Of a stretch of DNA of 62,812 nucleotides, positions 17,321 through 27,012 are shown in pieces. Under the pieces are notes generated by a model, which saw only the letters and a list, made by a program, of their open reading frames with translations, did not search any database and was not told the DNA's origin. Source of the stretch: Bacteroidota bacterium (GTDB taxonomy: Bacteria; Bacteroidota; Bacteroidia; Bacteroidales; ML635J-15); the NCBI GenBank assembly GCA_029558535.1, contig JAKQEK010000043.1, forward strand, positions 1-62,812, given 5' to 3'. The position numbers and the translations under genes are program-made. The first letter of the stretch is position 1. Every line of letters begins with the position of its first letter.

Positions 17321-18628
17321 TTATTCTTCAGCGGAGGCTTTAAGTACTGATTCATAGACGTTTATCCACCCCTCCCATTTACCATAATTCGATAAAGACT
17401 CGTTATGCCAAAGTGTTATTAAAATACCACCATATTGTTTTGTGTAATTTACAATATTAATACATTGTTCTTCTGCATCTTTATAATTCAGATTCTGATA
17501 TTTTGTAAGACCTACATCCATAATCATAGTTGGATATAGCCATAAGTCTGTTTTAGTATTTGACTTCAGATCAAAAAATGGTACAGGAACGGTAATCCCC
17601 ATTCTGAATCCTGGCATATCAGGATAAACCATAGAAAAATCACGTTTAATCCCCATTTTAATCAAATCTTCGTAAGTAGAAGGAAACCTCACAAATAAAT
17701 AATGCTGACGTGATGAAAAAATGTCTTGTTTTGTGATTTTTTTCAAAATTCTCAGTTCTTTACTCCATGTTTTTGGTTTGCTGTTTCCTCGATATGAATT
17801 ATGAATTCCTATTGTATAATCTTTTACTAATTCTCTGATAAGATTTTTAACACTTTTTCTATAAGGAGATATATTTCTATCCAGATTACCAAATCTACCA
17901 ACTAGAAAGAAATAATAAGCCGAGAAATTATACTTTTTATGCAAATTATTTATTTCATCAAAACAAAACCACGGATCTTTTTCTTTTCCTACTATTACTT
18001 TAAATCTCTTTTTAACACCGACAAAATCCTTCTTTAACAAATCACGGACAACTCCTCCAAGAGTTCGGAATAACCCTTTGGATTTGTACATATAAACACT
18101 ATCAACATCAACAGACGGGATATATTTAAATGCCGGCTTTTCAAAAGTTAAATCCGGATATAACAATTTAAGCTCACTCAGGACTATCTCTGTCCAGATA
18201 TTTACAATAGGCTTCTGTAATATTCCCGTTTTACGTGCAATACTCATGTCAGAAGTAAATCTATTTAAAGCATTTTTAGCAAAATGTCCGTACTCTTCCA
18301 TTCTTGTCACATGCCAAAAAGCGGCAGCGAACAAATCAAATTTGGGAAGTAAGTTTGATTCTGTTGGGAATAATACAGTCATGTCTTTTATCATTGTTCT
18401 TCCCGGAGAAGCTATCAATAACTTTTCATCTATCATTACAGCATCTGCAATAATACCGGGTTTATTTGATACTTTTTTAGGAGCATACCATATACATGGA
18501 TCAGCCGATTTTTCAAATTCATTCAAATCCGTTGTAACAACATAGTCGAGTTTAAAAGCGTGCTTAAAGCAAACTTCAACAGCATATTCAATTCTTCGAG
18601 TTAATTTTGGCGTATATATTAGTAGCAT
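17321..18628 (-). CDS. Polysaccharide deacetylase family protein
   Basis: 435 residues, no signal peptide. The N-terminal half (about 1-150) is the conserved region often seen before this deacetylase domain in Bacteroidota. The NodB-like part begins at IPSVDVDSVYMYKSKG and includes IGIHNSYRGNSK, SSRQHYLFVRFPSTYEDL and DFSMVYPDMPGFRMG, followed by LITLWHNESLSNYG. These carry the expected Asp and His metal ligands. The substrate is probably a cell-envelope polysaccharide but is not determined. It lies 23 bp after the aminopeptidase P gene on the same strand. Confidence 0.78.
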   Translation of the reverse strand: MLLIYTPKLTRRIEYAVEVCFKHAFKLDYVVTTDLNEFEKSADPCIWYAPKKVSNKPGIIADAVMIDEKLLIASPGRTMIKDMTVLFPTESNLLPKFDLFAAAFWHVTRMEEYGHFAKNALNRFTSDMSIARKTGILQKPIVNIWTEIVLSELKLLYPDLTFEKPAFKYIPSVDVDSVYMYKSKGLFRTLGGVVRDLLKKDFVGVKKRFKVIVGKEKDPWFCFDEINNLHKKYNFSAYYFFLVGRFGNLDRNISPYRKSVKNLIRELVKDYTIGIHNSYRGNSKPKTWSKELRILKKITKQDIFSSRQHYLFVRFPSTYEDLIKMGIKRDFSMVYPDMPGFRMGITVPVPFFDLKSNTKTDLWLYPTMIMDVGLTKYQNLNYKDAEEQCINIVNYTKQYGGILITLWHNESLSNYGKWEGWINVYESVLKASAEE

Positions 18629-18651
18629 ATCTTTACAAATATAATCTTTAC

Positions 18652-20040
18652 TTATTTCATAAATTCCTCAATTTCTTCTACAGATATTGGAATACGTTTA
18701 CCTCCAAGAATTCTGGAACCTTTTTCGGTAATTAAAATATCGTCTTCAAGACGAATTCCACCAAAACTACGATATTGTTCCACTTTATCATAGTTTATGT
18801 ATTCTGCAAATTTTTTATCCTTTTTCCACAAATCAATTAATTCGGGAATAAAATAAATACCCGGTTCATTAGTTAATACATACCCCTTTTTGAGTTCTCG
18901 TCCCATTCTTAGAAAAGCTGTCCCGAAAATATTACTTGGTCTTGTCTCATCATCATAACCAACAAATATCTGCCCTAAATCCTCCATATCATGAACATCG
19001 AGCCCCATCATGTGTCCTAAACCATGAGGCATGAATAACGCATGTGCACCTTTATTAACAGCTTCTTTTATATCACCCTTCATAATTCCCAAGTCCTTCA
19101 TTCCGTTTGCAATTATCTCACAAGCTGCCAAATGAACATCAAAATATTTTGTTCCCGGTTTCATTAATTTAATACTTCCATTGATAGCATTAAGAACAAT
19201 CTGATAAATTTCTTTTTGTTTCTGACTAAATTTTCCTCCAACAGGGACTGTACGGGTATTATCGGAAGCATAAAACATGGTAGTTTGCGCTCCAGCGTCA
19301 GTAAGCATCAGGTCGCCTTTTTTCAAAACATTGTCGTGGCAATGATTATGTAAAGTTTGTCCGTTTTTAGTAAGAATTACGGGAAATGACGGTACTGCAC
19401 CATAAGAAATGCTTATTCCCTCAATTATTCCGGCTATTTCTCTTTCGACAACTCCCGGTTTTGCCATTTTCATCGCTGTTGTGTGCATCAAATATCCAAT
19501 GTCACAAGCTTTTTCTATCTCTTTAATCTCAACATCTTCTTTTACATTACGTAGCTGAATAACTGCTTTTATAAACTCTACAGAGGCTTTTGCTTTTAAC
19601 TCAGATATACTTATTCCCAACAGTTCATTTAATAAAATCATATTGTCATGCCTGTAAGGAGGAAGAAAATGTATATTGATTTTCTTTTTATTCACGTCTT
19701 TAATATAATCCGACAGTTTTGTAAAAGCTCGTGTTTCGGAAATAAGACATTTTTGAGCTATTTCTTTTACAGTTGGTTGAGGCCCCATCCAGATAATGTC
19801 ATCAATATCAACATCGTTGGCAAAGATTATTTCTTTATCTTTTTCAGTGTCAATAATTGCTGCCATTCCCGGCAAATCAAGACCAAAAAAGTATAAAAAT
19901 GTTGAATCCTGACGAAAATGAAAAGTATTATCCCTATAATTCATCGGGCTTTCGTTATTGCCTAAAAACAAATAAACTCCTTTTCCTAAGAGTTTCTTTA
20001 AACTATCTCTTCTTGATTTATAAATTTCCGGTTTGAACAT
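18652..20040 (-). CDS. Aminopeptidase P family protein (Xaa-Pro aminopeptidase)
   Basis: 462 residues. M24B metallopeptidase removing an N-terminal residue before proline. The N-terminal creatinase-like domain includes YRDNTFHFRQDSTFLYFFG. The pita-bread domain supplies the metal ligands: LTDAGAQ and FYASDNTRT (Asp pair), LPHGLGHMMGLDVHD-type His (here MPHGLGHMMG), LTNEPGIYF (Glu) and GGIRLEDDILIT (Glu). Cytoplasmic, no signal peptide. Length matches bacterial PepP. It probably heads a two-gene unit with the deacetylase. Confidence 0.93.
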   Translation of the reverse strand: MFKPEIYKSRRDSLKKLLGKGVYLFLGNNESPMNYRDNTFHFRQDSTFLYFFGLDLPGMAAIIDTEKDKEIIFANDVDIDDIIWMGPQPTVKEIAQKCLISETRAFTKLSDYIKDVNKKKINIHFLPPYRHDNMILLNELLGISISELKAKASVEFIKAVIQLRNVKEDVEIKEIEKACDIGYLMHTTAMKMAKPGVVEREIAGIIEGISISYGAVPSFPVILTKNGQTLHNHCHDNVLKKGDLMLTDAGAQTTMFYASDNTRTVPVGGKFSQKQKEIYQIVLNAINGSIKLMKPGTKYFDVHLAACEIIANGMKDLGIMKGDIKEAVNKGAHALFMPHGLGHMMGLDVHDMEDLGQIFVGYDDETRPSNIFGTAFLRMGRELKKGYVLTNEPGIYFIPELIDLWKKDKKFAEYINYDKVEQYRSFGGIRLEDDILITEKGSRILGGKRIPISVEEIEEFMK

Positions 20041-20144
20041 AACTTTAAGATTTAAAATATGGCATAAAGATAAGAAAATAAGCAGAAATTGTATTGTTTA
20101 CTTATAAACAAATTTCAATAATTCTGCCTGATACCAAAAAAATA

Positions 20145-20166
20145 CCCGACAACTTTAGCTATCGGG
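20145..20166. terminator. CCCGA/TCGGG hairpin between genes
   Basis: CCCGA (20145-20149) can pair with TCGGG (20162-20166) across a 12-base loop, between the small T9SS gene and the aminopeptidase gene. No clean T-tract follows on either side, so termination is only a guess. The same CCCGA/TCGGG motif occurs in other hairpins of this window (340-355, 34368-34379, 34808-34819). Confidence 0.3.
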
Positions 20167-20213
20167 GGACTTAGATTATTTACATTAAAATAATATATAT
20201 ATAGTTGAGGTTT

Positions 20214-20576
20214 TTACTTTTTAACAAGTTTTTTTGAATCAATATTTTTACCGTCTAATATTAAACAAACAAAGTAAACTCCACTTTGCAAATCATAAGC
20301 TTCAAAGCTTACTTTACCTATGCCTCCTGTCACAAGAACAGATTTTACTTTAACCCCGGTAAAATTATAAATGGCAATTTCGGCAGTACAATCAGCAGGC
20401 AAATTATAATAAATTTCTGCGTAATCAATAACAGGATTCGGAACAGGTGCAGAAATCTTGTATAATTCAGGGTCTCCGTCTAAATAATAATAATAATCTC
20501 CCGGATTTGGATAAAACGAAAAACCTGATTTAACAAACATCAGGATAAAAAATGATATGTAAACAATTTTTTTCAC
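20214..20576 (-). CDS. Small secreted protein made almost only of a T9SS sorting domain
   Basis: 120 residues: signal peptide (about 1-20, MKKIVYISFFILMFVKSGFS), a Tyr-rich linker of about 20 residues (YPNPGDYYYYLDGDPELY) and a type A sorting domain (VPNPVIDYAEIYYNL to DSKKLVKK). Type IX cargos normally carry a large passenger; here almost none is left. It may be a remnant of a larger gene or a real minimal surface peptide. It lies alone between priA and the aminopeptidase gene. I recognise no specific function. Confidence 0.75.
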   Translation of the reverse strand: MKKIVYISFFILMFVKSGFSFYPNPGDYYYYLDGDPELYKISAPVPNPVIDYAEIYYNLPADCTAEIAIYNFTGVKVKSVLVTGGIGKVSFEAYDLQSGVYFVCLILDGKNIDSKKLVKK

Positions 20577-20701
20577 ATGTATAATTTTACAAATATCATT
20601 CCCAAAAATTTCTTTATTACTTGAATTATATTTAGAAATTCATATTTATTACGAATAAGAAGTTGAAAGTGTTACATGAAAAGGCGAATTTCTTTAAAAA
20701 A

Positions 20702-23155
20702 TTACATTGGATCCACATCAATTTCAGTAATTATACTGCCAAACTCACTTTCGGACTTTAAGCTATGAATCATTTCCATTACTTTCTTCTTAACCTTTTG
20801 AGAAGACAATTCTTTTTCAAATCTCAAATGAATAGTTAAATAAAAGTAATTACTTATTTTGTTTACCAGTGGTTCCTGAGGACCCTTTACTCTATTTGAG
20901 AATTCCGATTTTAAAGAATCTGCCAGAGCCAATGCTCCTCTGTATAATCGTCGTTTATCCTTATGTTTTAATTTAATTATGATAAAATTCCAAAAAGGTG
21001 GGTAATTAAATTGTTTTCTTTCTTCAACTTGTGCACTAAACAAAGACAAATAGTCATTTGATACAACATTTTTAATTACCTGATGTTCAGGATTATAGGT
21101 CTGAATTATAACTTTACCCTGAATTTTTCTTCTTCCTGCACGACCACTTACTTGTGTCATTAGTTGATATGCTCTTTCAAATGCTCTAAAATCGGGAAAA
21201 TTTAGCATATTATCTGCATTTAAAATCCCAACCAATGCCACATTTTCGAAATCAAAACCTTTTGAGACCATTTGAGTTCCGATTAAAATATCGTATTCAT
21301 GATTTTCGAAACTTTTTACAATTTTTTCGAATCTAATTCTCGAATTAGCAGTGTCGTAATCAAATCTAACAATCTTTGCCTGAGGAAATAACCTGGCCGC
21401 CTCTTCTTCCAACCTTTCAGTGCCAAGCCCTCTAAGCTTTATCTTACTACTGCCACAGGAAGCACATTTATTTAACAAATCATACTTTTCTCCGCAATAA
21501 TGACACACAAGTTTATTTTCATACTTGTGATAATTAAGACTAACATTGCAATTTCGACAATATGGAACCCACCCGCAATCGGCACATTCTAGTGTTGGGG
21601 CATAACCTCTGCGATTTTGAAATAGTATTACTTGTTGATTATTTGCAATAGCATTAATTATTTCTTCCGTTAATAATGGATGGAAGTATGAATTCATCAT
21701 TTTTTTGCGATATGCCTCTTTCATATCAGCAATTAAAATTTCGGGCACTTTAACTTTTCCATACCTCTCATTAAGTTCGACAAGTGCATATTTACCTGAT
21801 ACGGCATTCTGATACGATTCTATTGACGGAGTTGCTGATCCTAAAACAATATTGGCTTTGTGAATATTTGCTAAAACAAGAGATACATCCCTTGCATTAT
21901 AACGAGGGTCCGGATCATTCTGTTTATAGGTTGATTCGTGTTCCTCATCAATAATTATCAATCCAAGATTTGAAAAAGGTAAAAAGACCGCTGATCGAAC
22001 ACCTAAAATAATTTTAATTTCCTTTTTTAAAATTTTAATATAAACTTCGGCTCGACTGTTGGCCGAATATTTACTGTGAAAAACACCTATCTTGTTACCA
22101 AAATATTTCTGCAATCTTTCAATTATTTGCGAAGTCATTGCAATTTCAGGTAACAGATATAATATTTCTTTATTTTCCTTAAGCTTTTGTTCAATCAGTT
22201 TTATATAAATTTCAGTTTTACCACTGGAAGTAACACCATGAAGCAATACCGGTTTTTTTTCTTTAAATCTATCATTTATATATTCGTACGTATTTTGCTG
22301 ATTATCTGTTAATTGAAATGTGTTATTTGACCCTCTTTCCTCATAAATATATCGCGAGTATTCCCTCTTTTCTATTCTTAGCAATCCTTTTTTCTCCAAC
22401 GATACTAAAACAGATTTTGAAATGCCGAATTTTTCAACAATTGCTTTTATTGGATACTCGCATTCTATAAGGTTTCTCTCAATTTTATCATTAACCAAAA
22501 AACTTAGTACATCTTTTTGCCTATTGTTGCCTGCAAGAATCTTTTCACACAAATCTGTATTGTTGTCTAAAACCATGTTATCAAAAACAATAACATCCGA
22601 ATAAACCGGTTTATAGCTTTTCCCCATTTTCTGATTAAGGGAAATTAATCCATTTAAGGATAGATTTTCAAGCAATCTCATCGGATTACTTATTTGAGTA
22701 GCAAGAGTAATTTGAAATATATCTGATTCTCCGGCATTCTTTAAAAAGTCAAGTATTTTAACTTCCGAACTACTGGGGCAATAACTATTATTATCATTAT
22801 CAACCAAAAATACCTTCGTTCCACTGCTTGGTATTAAGGTAGAAGGAATTGCAGCATTAAGTACCTCGCCCTGAGAACAACAATAGTAATCAGAAATCCA
22901 TTTAATCAATTGGATTTGCTGCTTGCACATAAAAGGGATGCTATCCTGAACGGATAAAATTTCCTTTGTTTCAAATGACGGGGTATCTTTATGTACTTTA
23001 GCAACAATACCTGTGTATAATTTGCGTTTACCCAAACCCACTATTACTCTAAAGCCAGGTTTTACAACATCTCCAAACTCCTCAGGAATAGAGTAAGTAT
23101 AAATATTATTTAGACTTAAAGGTAATATTATGTCAGCAAATAAAGGTACGCACAT
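20702..23155 (-). CDS. priA: Primosomal protein N' (PriA helicase)
   Basis: 817 residues. PriA recognises stalled or recombination forks and reloads the replicative helicase. The N-terminal 3'-DNA-binding domain is followed by the helicase core, with Walker A HGVTSSGKTEIY and DEEHE box IIIDEEHESTYKQ. Eight cysteines form the two zinc knuckles (CADCGWVPYCRNC, CHYCGEKYDLLNKCASCG). Motifs V and VI appear as GTQMVSKGFDFENV and QVSGRAGRR. Length is normal. It starts 8 bp after pfkA and is the last gene of the porQ-cmk-ispH-pfkA-priA run. Confidence 0.95.
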   Translation of the reverse strand: MCVPLFADIILPLSLNNIYTYSIPEEFGDVVKPGFRVIVGLGKRKLYTGIVAKVHKDTPSFETKEILSVQDSIPFMCKQQIQLIKWISDYYCCSQGEVLNAAIPSTLIPSSGTKVFLVDNDNNSYCPSSSEVKILDFLKNAGESDIFQITLATQISNPMRLLENLSLNGLISLNQKMGKSYKPVYSDVIVFDNMVLDNNTDLCEKILAGNNRQKDVLSFLVNDKIERNLIECEYPIKAIVEKFGISKSVLVSLEKKGLLRIEKREYSRYIYEERGSNNTFQLTDNQQNTYEYINDRFKEKKPVLLHGVTSSGKTEIYIKLIEQKLKENKEILYLLPEIAMTSQIIERLQKYFGNKIGVFHSKYSANSRAEVYIKILKKEIKIILGVRSAVFLPFSNLGLIIIDEEHESTYKQNDPDPRYNARDVSLVLANIHKANIVLGSATPSIESYQNAVSGKYALVELNERYGKVKVPEILIADMKEAYRKKMMNSYFHPLLTEEIINAIANNQQVILFQNRRGYAPTLECADCGWVPYCRNCNVSLNYHKYENKLVCHYCGEKYDLLNKCASCGSSKIKLRGLGTERLEEEAARLFPQAKIVRFDYDTANSRIRFEKIVKSFENHEYDILIGTQMVSKGFDFENVALVGILNADNMLNFPDFRAFERAYQLMTQVSGRAGRRKIQGKVIIQTYNPEHQVIKNVVSNDYLSLFSAQVEERKQFNYPPFWNFIIIKLKHKDKRRLYRGALALADSLKSEFSNRVKGPQEPLVNKISNYFYLTIHLRFEKELSSQKVKKKVMEMIHSLKSESEFGSIITEIDVDPM

Positions 23156-23163
23156 TAAGTCCT

Positions 23164-24144
23164 TTACGAATTTAGAACATCAACGATTTCGAGCAAACGC
23201 TGGTCAATAGTTTTATGATGCTTAATGGTTTGATTAAACGGAACATGAACGACTTCTCTATTTATCATGCCAATCATAATGCTTCTTTGATCATCCAGCA
23301 ATGCTTCCACAGCTGCTACCCCTAGGCGGCTAGCCAAATATCTATCATATGCTGAAGGAGAACCTCCTCTTTGAACATGTCCGAGTACCGTTACTTTCAT
23401 GTCGAATTCACCCCCAAATTTTTCCATAGCTTCTTTTATTTTAAAAGCTCCGCCGGCATCATCACCCTCTGCAACAAAAATAATACTTGAGGTTTTCTTT
23501 GAACTCATATATTCACTTAACTGCTCATGCAAAGCTTTTAAGTCTGTTGGCATTTCAGGGACTAAAACAGCTTCTGCACCACTTGCAATACCGGCTCTTA
23601 AAGCAATAAATCCTGCATCACGGCCCATTACCTCAATAAAGAAAATTCTTTCGTGAGAGGCTGCCGTATCTCTAATCTTATCAACGGCTTGTACTACTGT
23701 GTTAAGAGCTGTGTCGTACCCTATAGTCATATCTGTACCATATAAGTCATTATCAATAGTACCGGGCAAACCGACAATAGGATAATTGTGCTCTTCTATA
23801 AAAACCCTAGCACCTTTAAAAGTGCCATCACCACCAATGACGACAAGTGCATCAATTTTGTTTTTGACAAGATTTTCATAAGCTGTTTTACGACCTTCAA
23901 CTGTCATAAAATTTGCGCTTCTGGCAGTTTTTAGTATAGTTCCGCCAAGTTGAATAATATTACCCACACTTTTTGAGTTCATCGGAATAAATTCCTCTTT
24001 AATCAATCCCTCATAACCGCGTAAGATTCCAACTACTTCCAAATCTTGGTGAATTGCTTTTCTAACCACTGCTCGTATTGCCGCATTCATTCCCGGAGAA
24101 TCGCCTCCCGATGTTAATAGTGCTATTTTTTTAATTTTTGCCAT
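23164..24144 (-). CDS. pfkA: ATP-dependent 6-phosphofructokinase
   Basis: 326 residues. Phosphorylates fructose-6-phosphate in glycolysis. Motifs: LLTSGGDSPGMNAAIRA (ATP site), GGDGTFKGA (Gly at the position that distinguishes ATP- from PPi-dependent forms), the substrate motif GTIDND, MGRDAGFIALRAGI and GHVQRGGSPSAYDR. Length matches the bacterial tetrameric enzyme. It is 8 bp upstream of priA and 59 bp downstream of ispH. Confidence 0.96.
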   Translation of the reverse strand: MAKIKKIALLTSGGDSPGMNAAIRAVVRKAIHQDLEVVGILRGYEGLIKEEFIPMNSKSVGNIIQLGGTILKTARSANFMTVEGRKTAYENLVKNKIDALVVIGGDGTFKGARVFIEEHNYPIVGLPGTIDNDLYGTDMTIGYDTALNTVVQAVDKIRDTAASHERIFFIEVMGRDAGFIALRAGIASGAEAVLVPEMPTDLKALHEQLSEYMSSKKTSSIIFVAEGDDAGGAFKIKEAMEKFGGEFDMKVTVLGHVQRGGSPSAYDRYLASRLGVAAVEALLDDQRSIMIGMINREVVHVPFNQTIKHHKTIDQRLLEIVDVLNS

Positions 24145-24203
24145 ATTTTGATTCTTATTTTTTGCTAATATAATATGATTAAAAGGAAATTGTACTTTAT
24201 TTT

Positions 24204-25076
24204 CTATTTTGTTAATAATTTTAAAATCTTGTTTCTAACTTCTTCCATAAGCCATAAGGGAGTAGATGTGCCTCCACTAACTCCAACCGTAGCCGCATCA
24301 GAAAACCACGAATTCTCTAATTCATCGGGTGAACTAATAAAAAAACTGTTGACATTATTTTCTTTGCAAACCGAAAATAACATTTTCCCGTTTGAACTTT
24401 TTTCGTCACTCACAAAAATTATTACATCAAAATCTTTACAAAACTCTTTCAACTTTGGAATTCTATTTTTAACACTTGGACATATAGTGTTATAAATCAC
24501 TATATTATCATCATTCCCAAAAATTTCTATAGACTTATTTTTTAGGAATTCCCCAATCTTTTCATATTCGTTATTGTTTGATGTGGTTTGCGAAAAAACA
24601 AAAGTTTGTTTTGTGAGGTCAAGCAAATTCGCCTCTGCCATATTACTAATAACAATTGCCTTACCGTTTGTTTGGCCTACTAAACCATTAACTTCTGCAT
24701 GTCCTTTTTTACCATAAATAACTATCTGACATTCAGGGTTCTCAATATATTTTTGTTTAATCTTCCTTTGTAAATTTAAAACAATCGGACAAGTAGCATC
24801 AATTATTTCTATCCCTAATTCCTTGGCTTTTTCATACGTTTCGGGCGGTTCTCCATGTGCACGAATTAGAATTCTTTTACCATTTAAGTCTTCGAAATCA
24901 TTATATCCGATAGTTTTCATTCCGAGACTATTAAGCCTTTTTTCCTCTTGTGAATTATGGACAATTTCCCCCAGACATGAAATCTCAAATCCATCAGCAG
25001 AATATTTTTCTGCCATTCCAATAGCTTTTATAACACCTGAACAAAAGCCGGCATATTTATCAATTTCAACCTTCAT
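24204..25076 (-). CDS. ispH: 4-hydroxy-3-methylbut-2-enyl diphosphate reductase IspH
   Basis: 290 residues. Last step of the MEP isoprenoid pathway, giving IPP and DMAPP with a [4Fe-4S] cluster. The three cluster cysteines are visible in AGFCSGVIKAI, DATCPIV and NTICPSVKNR. The catalytic Glu context appears as QTTSNNNEYEK in place of the more common TQTT-type segment. It overlaps cmk by 11 bp. Together with ispD at 52285 it shows that this organism uses the MEP pathway. Confidence 0.95.
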   Translation of the reverse strand: MKVEIDKYAGFCSGVIKAIGMAEKYSADGFEISCLGEIVHNSQEEKRLNSLGMKTIGYNDFEDLNGKRILIRAHGEPPETYEKAKELGIEIIDATCPIVLNLQRKIKQKYIENPECQIVIYGKKGHAEVNGLVGQTNGKAIVISNMAEANLLDLTKQTFVFSQTTSNNNEYEKIGEFLKNKSIEIFGNDDNIVIYNTICPSVKNRIPKLKEFCKDFDVIIFVSDEKSSNGKMLFSVCKENNVNSFFISSPDELENSWFSDAATVGVSGGTSTPLWLMEEVRNKILKLLTK

Positions 25077-25761
25077 TCAAAATGTTTTTAACATGTTTCA
25101 TTGCAATATCCAACTGTTCTTTTCTGTCAAGATTTGAATTATCTATTAAGATTGCATTTTCTGCCCTTTTTAAAGGGCTTATTAATCTTGTTTGGTCGAG
25201 TAAATCACGTTCAGCTAAATTAGATTTTACCTCATCGAAATTTGCTTTTGATGTTTTTTCAGCCAATTCGTCGAACCTCCTTTTTGCTCTTACATCCAAA
25301 TCGGCAGTAATAAAAAATTTAATCATTGCATCAGGAAAAACAATTGTTCCAATGTCTCTGCCATCCATTACAACCGATTTATCTTTAGACATCTCTCGCT
25401 GAAGTTTGACCATACGCTCTCTCACCTCCGGAATAGCACTAATAATGCTAACTTTTGATGACACCTCTATTTGTCTTATTTCATTTTCAACATTTTGGTT
25501 ATTTAAAAAAGTAATCGGATTATTATTTTTATCTAATTCAAAATGAATTTTAATTTCCTTTAGAATTGTCAAGAATAATGGTTTATCTAATTTATCATTG
25601 TCAAAGACCCTGTTTTTTAAGGCATATAATGTAACAGCCCTATACATAGCTCCGCTATCAATATAGATATAACCCAATTCCTTTGCGAGCTCCCTAGCCA
25701 GAGTGCTTTTACCACAAGATGAGAATCCGTCAACAGCAATTTGTACAGGTTTAATTTTCAT
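25066..25761 (-). CDS. cmk: Cytidylate kinase
   Basis: 231 residues from ATG 25761. Phosphorylates CMP and dCMP. P-loop DGFSSCGKSTLARELAKEL, the GAMYRAVTLYAL block, and DGRDIGTIVFPDAMIKFFIT are characteristic. The frame continues upstream to a TTG at 25791, but that codon abuts a TACATTTG promoter element (25781-25788), so the ATG is preferred. The order porQ-cmk-ispH is conserved in Bacteroidota. Confidence 0.94.
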   Translation of the reverse strand: MKIKPVQIAVDGFSSCGKSTLARELAKELGYIYIDSGAMYRAVTLYALKNRVFDNDKLDKPLFLTILKEIKIHFELDKNNNPITFLNNQNVENEIRQIEVSSKVSIISAIPEVRERMVKLQREMSKDKSVVMDGRDIGTIVFPDAMIKFFITADLDVRAKRRFDELAEKTSKANFDEVKSNLAERDLLDQTRLISPLKRAENAILIDNSNLDRKEQLDIAMKHVKNILNEG

Positions 25762-25780
25762 TGAAATGGTTTTAATTTTA

Positions 25781-25788
25781 CAAATGTA
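25781..25788 (-). promoter_or_regulatory. -7 element upstream of cmk
   Basis: TACATTTG on the minus strand matches TAnnTTTG, 20 bases upstream of the cmk ATG. No clear -33 element is seen at the right distance. It would allow cmk and downstream genes to be transcribed apart from porQ. Confidence 0.4.
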
Positions 25789-25830
25789 CAAAATTGCACG
25801 TCAATAATTAAATATTTTGCACTTTTAGAT

Positions 25831-26925
25831 TTACGGAATATTCTGAATTACATAATCCGACTTTTTATAAAATGCAGCGAGATTCAATCCCACACTAAAA
25901 TGGTGAGAAGCCCCGGCAACATGGTAAGAGGCAAGGCTGTAATTCAAATTAAATTTTGTCAATTTAAGTCCAAAACCTATTGACATCCCTACCAGTTTTG
26001 GTGCTGTTTGCAAAGAAAGTTCTGTCCTTCGACGATAATTATAACCCAAAGCAATGTAAAAATTCGGATGAGGAACAATTTCTGCTCCAATTAAGATATG
26101 TCTTATAAGCTCATCTCCGGCTTGACCTACTTTGTTCATTGCCGTAGCAAATTTTTGTCTGAAAGTTGTATCTGCGATACTCGTATTTAATTCATATGAG
26201 TTATTGAATACACTTACATAATCGAGGTTCCATCTCAATAAATCCTGTGCGGTAACAGAAAAACGAAGAGGAGCATGAGCAAGTTTTTTGGTTACCCCTA
26301 TTTGCACATCGTAAGGCAAAGGTTCTCTAAAACCCGGAGTGTAAGGTTTTAATTGCAAACCAATATTTTTTATAACCAAACCTGCAGAAAGAAGCTTTGC
26401 AGTATCAATATAAGAAACTCCCGCGTCAAATGCCATTCCCGAAGAAAAATATGACCAAAAATCGGAGTAAATAAATTTTAAATTAGTCCCTGCAGTAAAT
26501 TTATCTGATACAGGTAAAGAATAGGCAATATTAAAAGAATACTCGGCAGGTACAAAATCTCCCAATATTTCGCCTGTTTCATCAGCATGAATAAAATTTC
26601 CATAATTAATATATTGCATTCCTGCTGCAAACATTCCAATTTTGTCGAAGTTTTTTGCATATGAAACATATCCAAAATTGATATCACTCAAATAATTAAT
26701 GAAATTCAGCACGACTTTTTCATTTAATTCAGGTCTAAGTAAACCAGGATTATTAAGAACAAAATTCAAGTCGTCATCATAATGAGAAACATTATTCCCT
26801 CCCAATGCCGCTATTCTAGACCCTGCAGGTAAATTAAGAAATTCATAAGTATTGTTTCCACCACTTTGAGCCCAAACAAAAGTGCTTAGAAAAAGTAATG
26901 GAATAAAGAATAGACGTCCGCTCAT
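25831..26925 (-). CDS. porQ: Type IX secretion system protein PorQ
   Basis: 364 residues with signal peptide (ending near FVWAQ). It is an outer-membrane beta-barrel of the PorV/FadL-like group. The N-terminus EFLNLPAGSRIAALGGNNVS and alternating amphipathic strands ending in VGLNLAAFYKK are as in PorQ. PorQ-type proteins are accessory to T9SS cargo handling. The gene heads porQ-cmk-ispH-pfkA-priA, an order seen across Bacteroidota. Its role fits with sprA and several T9SS cargos in this window. Confidence 0.87.
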   Translation of the reverse strand: MSGRLFFIPLLFLSTFVWAQSGGNNTYEFLNLPAGSRIAALGGNNVSHYDDDLNFVLNNPGLLRPELNEKVVLNFINYLSDINFGYVSYAKNFDKIGMFAAGMQYINYGNFIHADETGEILGDFVPAEYSFNIAYSLPVSDKFTAGTNLKFIYSDFWSYFSSGMAFDAGVSYIDTAKLLSAGLVIKNIGLQLKPYTPGFREPLPYDVQIGVTKKLAHAPLRFSVTAQDLLRWNLDYVSVFNNSYELNTSIADTTFRQKFATAMNKVGQAGDELIRHILIGAEIVPHPNFYIALGYNYRRRTELSLQTAPKLVGMSIGFGLKLTKFNLNYSLASYHVAGASHHFSVGLNLAAFYKKSDYVIQNIP

Positions 26926-27012
26926 TCTAAAATTTTTTACAAAAATAAATAATAATTCATTAACGCTGCTATTAAACTAATATTGTATGTAATCATTAAA
27001 CTCTTAAAATAT

